Counted from the stretch's first letter, positions 1 through 5,037 are shown. The stretch is DNA of 6,010 nucleotides from Nitrospirae bacterium RBG_19FT_COMBO_42_15 (GCA_001803815.1 MHEL01000051.1:4591-10600), one strand, 5' to 3'. Notes: generated by a model from the letters alone, not told the origin. Numbers and translations are program-made.

Positions 1-670
1 CAAAATATCCGCTAAAGCCTGAAAGATTCAATCCCCATGCTATTGCAGTTCCAACTCCGATTGCAAAGAGGCCGCCCGGTATTCCGCCGGGCAGGCGCAC
101 ATGGGACATATAATAAAAGAGGATGATAGCCGCAGGGATAAGGGCAAGCCCGGGCTTTGCAAAGATTTGGAATGTAAACTCCATGGAGATAAAGGTGATT
201 GCAATGCCGGCAAGTGTGGAGAGCAAAGCTGCCCTCGGCGTTATCCTCCTGAGCCAGTCTCCGACAAAGGCGCCTGCTGTCTCTATTACGCCGCTAAAAA
301 AGCAGGCAACAAGTCCAACCTTCCATGCAAGGTCTGGGTTCTTTGTCTCATGATAAACAGGAGCCATTACAAAGAAGATGTATGCAAAAAGGCTTACTGT
401 ATTTATGCCATAGGGAAGCGCAGTTACATCATCCCTCCCTGTGCGCATGGCAAGCTTCCTTGCCTGTATGGAATAGAAGATATTCCCGGCTATAATGGAG
501 ATTGCTGCACCGGGAAGGATATAGCCAAACACAACCTCATTAGGAATGCCTGCCACCCTGTTTGTTAAGGTAACAATCAGCATCAACTGAATCAGATTGT
601 CTATAGCCAGCCCAAAAAAGCCGTCAAGGTCTTTTCTTACAAACCATGGATATGAGATTTTCTTAATCAT
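1..670 (-). CDS. NCS2-family xanthine/uracil permease, N-terminal part
   Basis: Partial gene, open through the left edge: 223 residues are visible and no stop codon is reached. The product is a polytopic inner-membrane protein. Hydrophobic segments lie at about residues 18-36, 46-66, 88-105, 117-138, 147-165, 173-188 and 196-213. The stretch TGRDDVTALPYGIN (78-90) followed by a hydrophobic helix is the signature I know from AGZA/NCS2 xanthine-uracil permeases. By family knowledge these import nucleobases with a cation; the substrate here cannot be told. There are two possible starts, ATG at 676 and ATG at 670. The AAGGG site (680-684) lies 9 bases from the second and only 3 from the first, so 670 is preferred; the other start would add Met-Pro. 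It is transcribed away from everything else in the window and has its own promoter. High confidence in the transporter class, moderate in the subfamily. Confidence 0.85.
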   Translation of the reverse strand, partial: MIKKISYPWFVRKDLDGFFGLAIDNLIQLMLIVTLTNRVAGIPNEVVFGYILPGAAISIIAGNIFYSIQARKLAMRTGRDDVTALPYGINTVSLFAYIFFVMAPVYHETKNPDLAWKVGLVACFFSGVIETAGAFVGDWLRRITPRAALLSTLAGIAITFISMEFTFQIFAKPGLALIPAAIILFYYMSHVRLPGGIPGGLFAIGVGTAIAWGLNLSGFSGYF

Positions 671-679
671 AGGCATTTT

Positions 680-684
680 CCCTT
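680..684 (-). promoter_or_regulatory. Ribosome binding site of the permease gene
   Basis: The minus strand reads AAGGG here. Spacing is 9 bases to the ATG at 670 but only 3 to the ATG at 676, which decides in favour of the downstream start. Confidence 0.6.
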
Positions 685-687
685 TTT

Positions 688-704
688 GTCATTCCCGATG
701 GGAT
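688..704. repeat. Truncated copy of the GTCATTCCCG repeat
   Basis: The first ten bases, GTCATTCCCG, are identical to the start of the fuller copy at 1101. After them only GATGGGAT remains, so the hairpin arms shrink to TCCC/GGGA around a three-base GAT. The fragment sits in the permease 5' leader, beside its -10 box. Confidence 0.55.
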
Positions 705-733
705 TTTATAGCACAATCTTCTTATCCTTTCCA
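705..733 (-). promoter_or_regulatory. Extended -10 sigma70-type promoter for the permease gene
   Basis: On the minus strand TGGAAA (728-733, 4 of 6 matches to TTGACA) is followed, after 17 bases, by TATAAA (705-710). TGC directly before the -10 box gives an extended -10 element. Transcription would start near 698, leaving a short leader of about 28 bases that contains the GTCATTCCCG repeat fragment. This is the only good promoter match I found between the permease and the region to its right. Confidence 0.5.
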
Positions 734-795
734 GAAAAAAAATAAATCTTATCATGCCAAACAACCAGCTTATTCCGAAAAATAGACATTATGGC

Positions 796-853
796 CGTCA
801 TTGCGAGCGGGTGAGCCGAAGCCCCGAGCAAAGCGAGGGGGGAAGCAATCTCG
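796..853. repeat. Dispersed hairpin repeat of the GTCATTGCGAG...GAAGCAATCTC type
   Basis: The element begins CGTCATTGCGAGC and ends GGAAGCAATCTCG. The outer parts pair through ATTGC (800-804) and GCAAT (845-849). An inner hairpin forms from CCCC (822-825) and GGGG (837-840), with GC/GC further in around an AAA loop. I know this kind of short, non-coding element as highly repeated in Nitrospirota, Chlorobi and deltaproteobacterial genomes; copy number in this genome cannot be seen from one window. An open frame crosses it but looks accidental. Confidence 0.65.
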
Positions 854-1100
854 CCTTTTTCAAAGAAACCTGCATAAAAACCCAAGCATTACCCTTCCTT
901 GCAAAATGAAAGAACTTGTTTTAAAATACAAGGATAGTAGATTGGTAAGGGTTAAGCCTCCCTACCCCCCCCTACTCCCGACGCCATGAGCGGTTTAACT
1001 TTTATTGCATCATGGGATTAAATCTGATAGAATTAATTGCAGAGAGTTTACAGGTCAAATTTTTTTGAGTCTGCCAAAAAACCTTAAAATAGCCATAAGT
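854..1100. other. Non-coding stretch with imperfect inverted repeat and C-rich tract
   Basis: I see no credible gene here. It contains an imperfect inverted repeat: GCATTACCCTTCCTTG (886-901) faces CAAGG...GGTAAGGGTTAAGC (929-957), with about a dozen extra bases in the right arm. A near-palindrome, CTTGTTTTAAAATACAAG, lies at 915-932. A C-rich tract at 960-979 (CCC, TA, C8, TACT, CCC) follows. Short open frames on both strands across 1002-1214 lack ribosome binding sites and cross a repeat. This could be the remains of a small mobile element. Confidence 0.4.
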
Positions 1101-1131
1101 GTCATTCCCGAATGTTTTTATTGGGAATCCA
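1101..1131. repeat. Dispersed hairpin repeat of the GTCATTCCCG...GGGAATCC type
   Basis: The arms ATTCCC-g-AAT (1104-1113) and ATT-GGGAAT (1120-1128) pair with a single bulged G, closing a loop of about six bases. The ends GTC and CC match the common layout of this dispersed element, which I know from many environmental proteobacterial and Nitrospirota genomes. A truncated copy in the same orientation is at 688. It ends about 23 bases upstream of the Shine-Dalgarno site at 1154 and could be transcribed as part of that leader. Confidence 0.65.
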
Positions 1132-1166
1132 GTTCCTGTAAATTCAATACTGCAAGGAGCAATAAG

Positions 1167-1214
1167 ATGCCGATAATATTTATGGGTAAAGATTATAACA
1201 TGAGGCAAAAATGA
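1167..1214 (+). CDS. 15-codon frame before DUF2442; possible DUF4160 remnant
   Basis: This frame encodes MPIIFMGKDYNMRQK. A textbook AAGGAG (1154-1159) lies seven bases upstream of its ATG, the best ribosome binding site in this part of the window. Its TGA stop overlaps the ATG of the next gene as ATGA, an arrangement typical of translational coupling. The opening Met-Pro-x-Ile resembles the N-terminus of DUF4160 proteins, which often sit immediately upstream of DUF2442 genes. I infer a DUF4160 gene reduced by deletion to its start, but a genuine leader peptide is equally possible. The same frame is open further upstream to 1005, but that part crosses a dispersed repeat and has no start signal, so I do not include it. 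Confidence 0.4.
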   Translation: MPIIFMGKDYNMRQK

Positions 1215-1477
1215 TTCCAGATGTTATTGACTTTGAAATTTTGGCTGATTACAAGATAAAAGTAAAATTATCAAATGGCAAAACCGGTATTTTTGATGTA
1301 GCTCCCTACCTTGACAAAGGCATTTTTACGGAATTAAAGGACTACAATTATTTCAAAAGAGCCAGGATTGAGTTTGGAACTATCGTGTGGCCGAATGAAC
1401 AGGATTTTAGTCCAGAGACTATAGAGATAAAAATGAAAGAGATTGAGCATAACAAGCCACTCCAGCAGACGGCGTAA
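1211..1477 (+). CDS. DUF2442 domain protein
   Basis: An 88-residue cytosolic protein. LSNGKTGIFDVAPYL (20-34) and FGTIVWPNEQDFSPET (55-70) fit the DUF2442 pattern of a short beta-rich domain ending in a conserved W-P-N-x-x-D stretch. The molecular function is unknown. By family knowledge these genes often pair with DUF4160, and a toxin-antitoxin-like role has been suggested for such pairs; nothing here proves it. The start is supported by TGAGG (1201-1205) five bases upstream and by the ATGA overlap with the preceding short frame. The last eight residues, NKPLQQTA, fall outside the domain and are encoded by an attC-like sequence, so the original protein probably ended near Ile78-Glu79-His80 and gained a read-through tail. 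The YkgJ-type gene starts 34 bases downstream on the same strand. Confidence 0.8.
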   Translation: MIPDVIDFEILADYKIKVKLSNGKTGIFDVAPYLDKGIFTELKDYNYFKRARIEFGTIVWPNEQDFSPETIEIKMKEIEHNKPLQQTA

Positions 1478-1506
1478 AACGTTTTTACTAATTTTGCGGG
1501 TTATTA
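1447..1506 (+). other. Candidate degenerate integron attC site
   Basis: The left end GCATAAC followed by AAGCCACTCCAGCAGAC looks like the R''-L'' half of an integron recombination site. The right end GTTATTA (1500-1506) could be R'. ATAAC and GTTAT are complementary, and the 60-base span fits the attC size range. The expected L' arm complementary to the left half is missing; instead there is a small hairpin, GTAAAA-CGT-TTTTAC (1474-1488). The next gene starts six bases after the putative R' box, as gene cassettes usually do. No integrase or second attC is visible. Confidence 0.3.
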
Positions 1507-1511
1507 TAGAT

Positions 1512-1883
1512 ATGAGTAGGATGTGGGAATATTTTCAATGTCAGCGATGCGGGGCGTGCTGCACTCAAATTGGTTTGCCTTATGATGGAAACTCAGTTTT
1601 TGAAATAGCCGATTTTCTTAAAATGCCTGTTGATGAGGTTATTAAAAATTATTATGGAAATATAACCTCAGATGGCTGGGAATCCGATGATAACAAAAGA
1701 ACGCCATGTCCTTTTTTAAAATATTCCGATGATAAATATTCTTGTAAGATTTACTCTGTGCGACCTCCTGGATGTAGGCTTTATCCCATAGATACGAATG
1801 GAGGACGACAAGGAATTACTTGCCCCGCTTGGGAAATAGCATTTTCAAAATTAAAGAAAGAACAAAAGGAAGAAAAAATATAA
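1512..1883 (+). CDS. YkgJ-type cysteine-cluster protein (Zn/Fe-chelating domain family)
   Basis: A 123-residue cytosolic protein with eight cysteines: the CxxCxxCC cluster C10-x2-C13-x2-C16-C17, then C66, C78, C88 and C104. The segment CKIYSVRPPGCRLYP (78-92) is the second hallmark of the family annotated as a putative zinc- or iron-chelating domain (YkgJ, PF03692). The biochemical role of the family is not established, though the cysteines are taken to hold a metal or Fe-S centre. The C-terminus is lysine/glutamate-rich. The frame is open back to 1443, but those residues would come from the attC-like junction inside the previous gene, so I start at ATG 1512; ATG 1521 is an alternative. Neither has a strong Shine-Dalgarno site, so translation may depend on the upstream gene. 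No terminator is visible behind it. Confidence 0.8.
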   Translation: MSRMWEYFQCQRCGACCTQIGLPYDGNSVFEIADFLKMPVDEVIKNYYGNITSDGWESDDNKRTPCPFLKYSDDKYSCKIYSVRPPGCRLYPIDTNGGRQGITCPAWEIAFSKLKKEQKEEKI

Positions 1884-1952
1884 ATGCAAGAATAAGAGTA
1901 TCCAGCTTGCCTAATATCCCTTGCCCTCATCACATAAAGAAACATCTATACG

Positions 1953-1986
1953 CTCTTTACAAAATTGATATAGTAGTTTACAATAG
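1953..1986 (+). repeat. 34-bp promoter repeat, copy 1
   Basis: This copy matches 5663-5696 at 33 of 34 positions; the only difference is T at 1965 against A at 5675. The similarity stops sharply at both ends. The element contains a complete promoter and has TTTACAA at both its -35 and -10 ends. Confidence 0.85.
1956..1984 (+). promoter_or_regulatory. Strong sigma70-type promoter for the SEL1-protease gene
   Basis: TTTACA (1956-1961) and TACAAT (1979-1984), each 5 of 6 against consensus, are separated by the optimal 17 bases. Transcription should begin near 1991, giving a leader of about 64 bases before the ATG at 2056. An identical pair of boxes precedes the TerB-like gene at the right end. 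Confidence 0.7.
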
Positions 1987-2005
1987 GCTCAATAAAAAAG
2001 TGGGG

Positions 2006-2025
2006 AGCAAATACCATTGCTTTTT
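2006..2025 (+). promoter_or_regulatory. Small leader hairpin followed by T-run
   Basis: AGCAA (2006-2010) can pair with TTGCT (2017-2021), which runs into four further T residues. G-U pairs could extend the stem through the preceding G-run. It lies between the promoter and the SEL1-protease start and could act as a weak attenuator. The stem is short and I hold this loosely. Confidence 0.2.
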
Positions 2026-2044
2026 CTATTACTGTAGGCTTGGG

Positions 2045-2049
2045 GGAGG
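2045..2049 (+). promoter_or_regulatory. Ribosome binding site deciding the start at 2056
   Basis: GGAGG lies six bases before ATG 2056. The alternative ATG at 2086, which would give a shorter signal peptide, has no such site. Confidence 0.75.
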
Positions 2050-2055
2050 TACAAA

Positions 2056-3876
2056 ATGCCATTGAGAAATATCCGAATACGCACTATGGGGAAACTGTTA
2101 TTAATATTAATGTTTATAGCCGCAGTTGGCGCTTGCAGTGAATCCTCGCAGCCGTCTAAGCAGGAAGCTGCGCCATCACCAGAAAATCGTTTGGCAGAAT
2201 TGCAAAAAAAGGCAGATGCTGGTGATGCCGATGCGCAGTTCAAGCTCGGATTGATATACGGCAAAGGCGATGGTGTGCCAAAGGATGCTGCTAAGGCTGC
2301 GGAGTGGATGCAGAAAGCCGCAGCGCAGGGAAATGCCGATGCACAGAACACACTTGGTTTAATATACGTCATAGGCGAAGGCGTGCAAAAGGATGCTGCT
2401 AAGGCTGTGGAGTGGTGGCAGAAAGCCGCTGCACAGGGAAATGCCGATGCACTGAACAACCTCGGGTTTATATACGACAAAGGCGATGATGGTGTGCCGA
2501 GAGATGCTGCTAAAGCTGTGGAGTGGTATCAGAAAGCAGCAGCGCAGGGAAATGCCGATGCACAGCTTAGACTCGGGAAGATGTATTACATAGGTGAAGG
2601 CGTGCCAAAAGATGCTGCTAAAGCTGTGGAGTGGTATCAGAAAGCAGCAGCGCAGGGAAATGCCGTTGGACAGTACTCGCTCGGATGGATGTATTACGAA
2701 GGCGAAGGTGTGCCAAAGAATGCTGCTAAAGCTGTGGAGTGGTATCAAAAAGCAGCAGCTCAGGGAAATGCCGTTGGACAGTACTTACTCGGATCGATGT
2801 ATCTCGTTGGTAAAGGTGTGCCAAAAGATGCTGCTAAAGCTGCGGAGTGGTGGCAGAAAGCAGCAGCTCAGGGAAATGCGGATGCACAGCTCAGACTTGG
2901 GATGATGTACAAATATGGTTATGTTGGAGTGCCAAAGAATGCTGCTAAGGCTTTTGAGTGGTATCAGAAAGCCGCAGCACAGGGCGATGCCTATGCACAG
3001 TCTTCACTCGGAGATATATATATCAAAGGTGATGGCGTGCCAAAAGATTGGGTTCTTGCCTATGCATGGTTCAATTTGGCAGCGGCGCAGGGCAACAAAA
3101 ACATGAAAGAAATTCGCGACTTACTAATCAATCAACTAAGTTCAGCCCAGCGCGCCGAAGCGGAGCGTCTGTCCTCTAATTGGAAACTTGGGCAGGTGCT
3201 GCGCCGTGAGGGTGAAACTGCTTCGGGTAGCAACGCCACCCCGGGCAAAAAGGCTGCTGGAACGGCTTTTGTAGTTAGTAAGCAAGGTCATGCCATCACC
3301 AACTATCATGTTGTTGCAGAGTGCAAGGAGCTACGGGTTCAGGGCCGCAGCGAACTGATACAGTTGATAACGCGTGACGAGGTCAGCGACCTTGCATTGC
3401 TTAAGATGCCGGGCGAATGGCGCGCCGCTGCGGCGCTGGCGCCGGACCCTGCCAGCCTGCGGCAGGGGCAAGACATTGTGGTGTTTGGATTTCCGCTTGA
3501 CAGCGTGCTGTCCTCTGGAGGCAATCTCACGCCGGGAGTGGTAAGCGCAATCACCGGCTTAGGCAACAACAGCAACCAGATTCAAATCACCGCGCCTATT
3601 CAGCCGGGTTCAAGCGGCAGCCCGGTAATGAACAAAAAGGGGCATGTGGTAGGTGTTGTCAGCATGAAGCTTTCGGATGCTGCTATGGCAAAGTATACCG
3701 GAAGTTTGCCTCAGAATGTCAATTTTGCTGTCAGCGGGCAAACCTTAAAAGCGTTTATGGATGCCAACAGAGTGCCCTACAAATCAGGCTGGTCATTCTT
3801 ATCATGGGAGAAATCCCTCGCAGATTTAGGCGATGAGTCGCGCAAATGGACAACAGTGGTAGAGTGCTGGAGGTAA
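2056..3876 (+). CDS. SEL1-repeat / HtrA-like serine protease lipoprotein
   Basis: A 606-residue fusion. Residues 1-27 form a basic, hydrophobic signal ending VGAC, a plausible lipobox with Cys27 as the lipidated residue, so the protein is probably anchored in the cell envelope facing the periplasm. A short Ser/Pro/Glu linker leads into eight SEL1 repeats (53-342, each 36-37 residues with AAQGNADAQ...LG.MY..GEGVPKDAAKA.EWYQKA), a helical scaffold for protein binding. A linker (343-400) follows, then a trypsin-like domain with His418 (TNYHVV), Asp445 (SDLALL) and Ser520 (GSSGSP). The H-D and D-S distances of 27 and 75 residues are close to those of DegP/HtrA, so it should be active. No PDZ domain follows. 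I infer that the repeats select partners or substrates for the protease, as in envelope quality control. It has its own strong promoter and ribosome site. Confidence 0.88.
   Translation: MPLRNIRIRTMGKLLLILMFIAAVGACSESSQPSKQEAAPSPENRLAELQKKADAGDADAQFKLGLIYGKGDGVPKDAAKAAEWMQKAAAQGNADAQNTLGLIYVIGEGVQKDAAKAVEWWQKAAAQGNADALNNLGFIYDKGDDGVPRDAAKAVEWYQKAAAQGNADAQLRLGKMYYIGEGVPKDAAKAVEWYQKAAAQGNAVGQYSLGWMYYEGEGVPKNAAKAVEWYQKAAAQGNAVGQYLLGSMYLVGKGVPKDAAKAAEWWQKAAAQGNADAQLRLGMMYKYGYVGVPKNAAKAFEWYQKAAAQGDAYAQSSLGDIYIKGDGVPKDWVLAYAWFNLAAAQGNKNMKEIRDLLINQLSSAQRAEAERLSSNWKLGQVLRREGETASGSNATPGKKAAGTAFVVSKQGHAITNYHVVAECKELRVQGRSELIQLITRDEVSDLALLKMPGEWRAAAALAPDPASLRQGQDIVVFGFPLDSVLSSGGNLTPGVVSAITGLGNNSNQIQITAPIQPGSSGSPVMNKKGHVVGVVSMKLSDAAMAKYTGSLPQNVNFAVSGQTLKAFMDANRVPYKSGWSFLSWEKSLADLGDESRKWTTVVECWR
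2212..3081 (+). repeat. Tandem 108-bp repeats encoding the SEL1 array
   Basis: Eight units of 108 or 111 bases; units 3 and 7 carry one extra codon. The segment encoding AAKAVEWYQKAAAQGNA is nearly identical in DNA between adjacent units, particularly units 3 to 6, which points to recent duplication or gene conversion. Such identity makes the unit number prone to change by slippage and hard to assemble from short reads. Open frames on both strands here are by-products of the repeat. Confidence 0.85.
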
Positions 3877-3905
3877 TGTCTATAAATTCATAACATCTAC
3901 AAATA

Positions 3906-3934
3906 TTGCAGTGCATTCAGCTTGATTTTACTAT
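3906..3934 (+). promoter_or_regulatory. Weak candidate promoter for the HipA-like gene
   Basis: TTGCAG (3906-3911) and TACTAT (3929-3934) are 17 bases apart but match consensus at only 3 and 4 of 6 positions. No terminator separates the SEL1-protease gene from this one, so read-through over the 79-base gap is an alternative. Confidence 0.25.
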
Positions 3935-3955
3935 CTGACATAGAGAGCCATTATT

Positions 3956-4717
3956 ATGACTTATCCACGAATTGAAAATTTACCTTTACAAGTTAATGCA
4001 TTTAATTGGACTTGGAGCAAAATGGAAGGCAAAGACTTCTGGATAGGACGTGAAACAGACGGAACCAAGTGGTTGATGAAAGGAAGTGGTAGCTTTTATG
4101 CATTAAGAGAACGCGCATCTGCATATTTATTACAGTCATTAGGTATAAATAGCCAATCTTCGGCTTTTATAATTCTTCCAGAAAAATCCTTGCCCGTTGT
4201 GAACAATCCCAATATAGAAAGGTATCAATTAGCCATACGCTATATTGATGAGCATGGAGAAAATTGCAATCAGGGAGAGAAGTGCCCTTTGAGTAAACTA
4301 AATGATCATTTTAAAGAAGCCTCAAAAAAAGTTTCCTTTTTAGAGGCATGCTCTATCAAAAATATAATTGATTGGGTTAAATTGGAAGTGATGGCATGTT
4401 TATGTGGTGCTAATGAGCCGTCAGAAAGGTTGTTTTCAGAAAAACATACCCTGTATGTAATAGATAACGAGCAAATGTTCTCTACAACACCAAGCAATCC
4501 AATAACATGCACTGAATGGTTTGAGATAGAGTATGATACAACAATGAAAATAACCTTTGATTTATGTAAGAGGTTGTCTAATATTAATAATAGAGATATT
4601 GAGATATTTACCACCATACCAAAAGGTTATGTCGTAAATGAGATATGGTCCATACAAAAGTTGATGGAGTCAACATTGAAGTTCGCTAAACAATTTCTGA
4701 AGAATATGGGTGTCTAA
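3956..4717 (+). CDS. Unassigned protein, possibly HipA/PI-kinase-like
   Basis: A 253-residue soluble protein with no signal peptide or membrane segment. I do not recognise it firmly. Its layout recalls the small HipA-like kinases: WLMKG (39-43) with a candidate ATP-binding lysine at 42, then ERASAYLLQSLGI (52-64) like the helix in which these proteins carry a glutamate, and LYVIDNEQMF (167-175) like the metal-binding I-D-x-x-x-x-F strand, with Asp170. The region where a D-R-x-x-N catalytic loop should be reads GANEPSERLF, so activity may be lost or altered. The C-terminal IPKGYV plus helix is also reminiscent of that family. AGAGAG (3942-3947) lies eight bases before the ATG. AT-rich composition contrasts with the protease domain upstream. 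It converges with the PIN module. Other explanations remain open. Confidence 0.55.
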   Translation: MTYPRIENLPLQVNAFNWTWSKMEGKDFWIGRETDGTKWLMKGSGSFYALRERASAYLLQSLGINSQSSAFIILPEKSLPVVNNPNIERYQLAIRYIDEHGENCNQGEKCPLSKLNDHFKEASKKVSFLEACSIKNIIDWVKLEVMACLCGANEPSERLFSEKHTLYVIDNEQMFSTTPSNPITCTEWFEIEYDTTMKITFDLCKRLSNINNRDIEIFTTIPKGYVVNEIWSIQKLMESTLKFAKQFLKNMGV

Positions 4718-4754
4718 CTTTCCTATTGGCTTTTCCTCTCGGATGGCCTCTCTC

Positions 4755-4844
4755 TTACCCTTTCAACCTCACGCCATCAAAAGAAAGAAGGGCATCAAGC
4801 TTGGCTCTGTATTCAGTCACTTTTTTTCCACGCCGAAATCTCAT
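4755..4844 (-). other. 29-codon frame overlapping the PIN-partner gene; likely its displaced C-terminus
   Basis: This frame starts with ATG inside the end of the partner gene and reads on past that gene's stop, ending at TAA 4755-4757. It lacks a good ribosome site. Its second half, TEYRAKLDALLSFDG and onward, looks like ordinary protein. Removing one A from the A7 run (4821-4827) would join it to the partner gene directly after ...SAWKK, giving a 91-residue product. I therefore read it as a displaced C-terminal extension rather than a gene of its own. Confidence 0.3.
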
Positions 4845-5031
4845 TGTAAAGCTCACTGGCGGTTTTACTGCCGAACAGCTTTTCCTTGATTTCAAGATAG
4901 TCCATTTTTTGAGCGATTGTCTCCCTAATGAAAAAAGCGGCTTTTGTTATCCCAATGTTTTTCACGATTGCTTCTATCGCTTCACTCTTAAGAATTTTTA
5001 TATCAGGAAGAGACTCGGTTTTAACTGCCAT
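4813..5031 (-). CDS. Small partner protein of the PIN nuclease, putative antitoxin
   Basis: A 72-residue protein, mostly helical by composition and charged. Notable is EAIEAIVKNIGITKAAFFIRE (17-37), followed by MDYLEIKEKLFGSKTASELYNEI. I recall small proteins of this general shape beside PIN genes, but cannot name the family. Its ATG has AAGGAG (minus strand, 5041-5046) nine bases upstream. That site lies within the last codons of the PIN gene, whose stop is only six bases before this ATG, so the two are almost certainly co-transcribed and translationally coupled. The order, nuclease first, is the reverse of usual VapBC operons. The coding frame ends just after an A7 run; a one-base slip there would extend it to 91 residues. 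Role as antitoxin is inferred from position only. Confidence 0.65.
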   Translation of the reverse strand: MAVKTESLPDIKILKSEAIEAIVKNIGITKAAFFIRETIAQKMDYLEIKEKLFGSKTASELYNEISAWKKSD

Positions 5032-5037
5032 TTTTGT

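Noticed and set aside
101..568. Plus-strand open frame of 155 residues, and another at 123-353
   Set aside because: Both lie antisense to the permease, whose translation is clearly membrane-protein-like. Their own products are rich in Cys, Lys and Gly with no recognisable domain and no good ribosome site.
597..989. Two plus-strand frames of 62 residues (597-785, 801-989)
   Set aside because: They cross the permease promoter or the GTCATTGCGAG repeat, have no start signals, and their products look like translated repeat DNA.
1002..1208. Minus-strand frame of 68 residues, and the upstream part of the plus-strand frame from 1005
   Set aside because: Both read through the hairpin repeat at 1101-1131 and have no ribosome site. 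Only the last 15 codons of the plus frame have a start signal, and these are kept separately.
1820..2065. Plus-strand frame of 81 residues between the YkgJ-type gene and the protease gene
   Set aside because: It overlaps the end of the YkgJ-type gene out of frame and then translates the promoter and leader of the next gene.
1989..2748. Minus-strand frames of 163 and 129 residues, and plus-strand frames at 2594-2905 and 2915-3106
   Set aside because: They are shadows of the tandem SEL1 repeats. Periodic DNA stays open in several frames, and the products repeat the same period.
2212..3081. CRISPR-like array
   Set aside because: The periodicity is 108-111 bases, keeps one reading frame and encodes SEL1 units; there are no short repeats with unique spacers.
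3339..3575. Minus-strand frame of 78 residues in the protease domain
   Set aside because: It is an antisense shadow in GC-rich DNA, where stop codons are rare.
4306..4617. Minus-strand frame of 103 residues
   Set aside because: It is antisense to the HipA-like gene, with no start signal and no recognisable domain.
4744..4780. GATGGC...GCCATC inverted repeat as a terminator between the convergent genes
   Set aside because: The stem is six pairs with a loop of more than 20 bases and no T-run on either strand.
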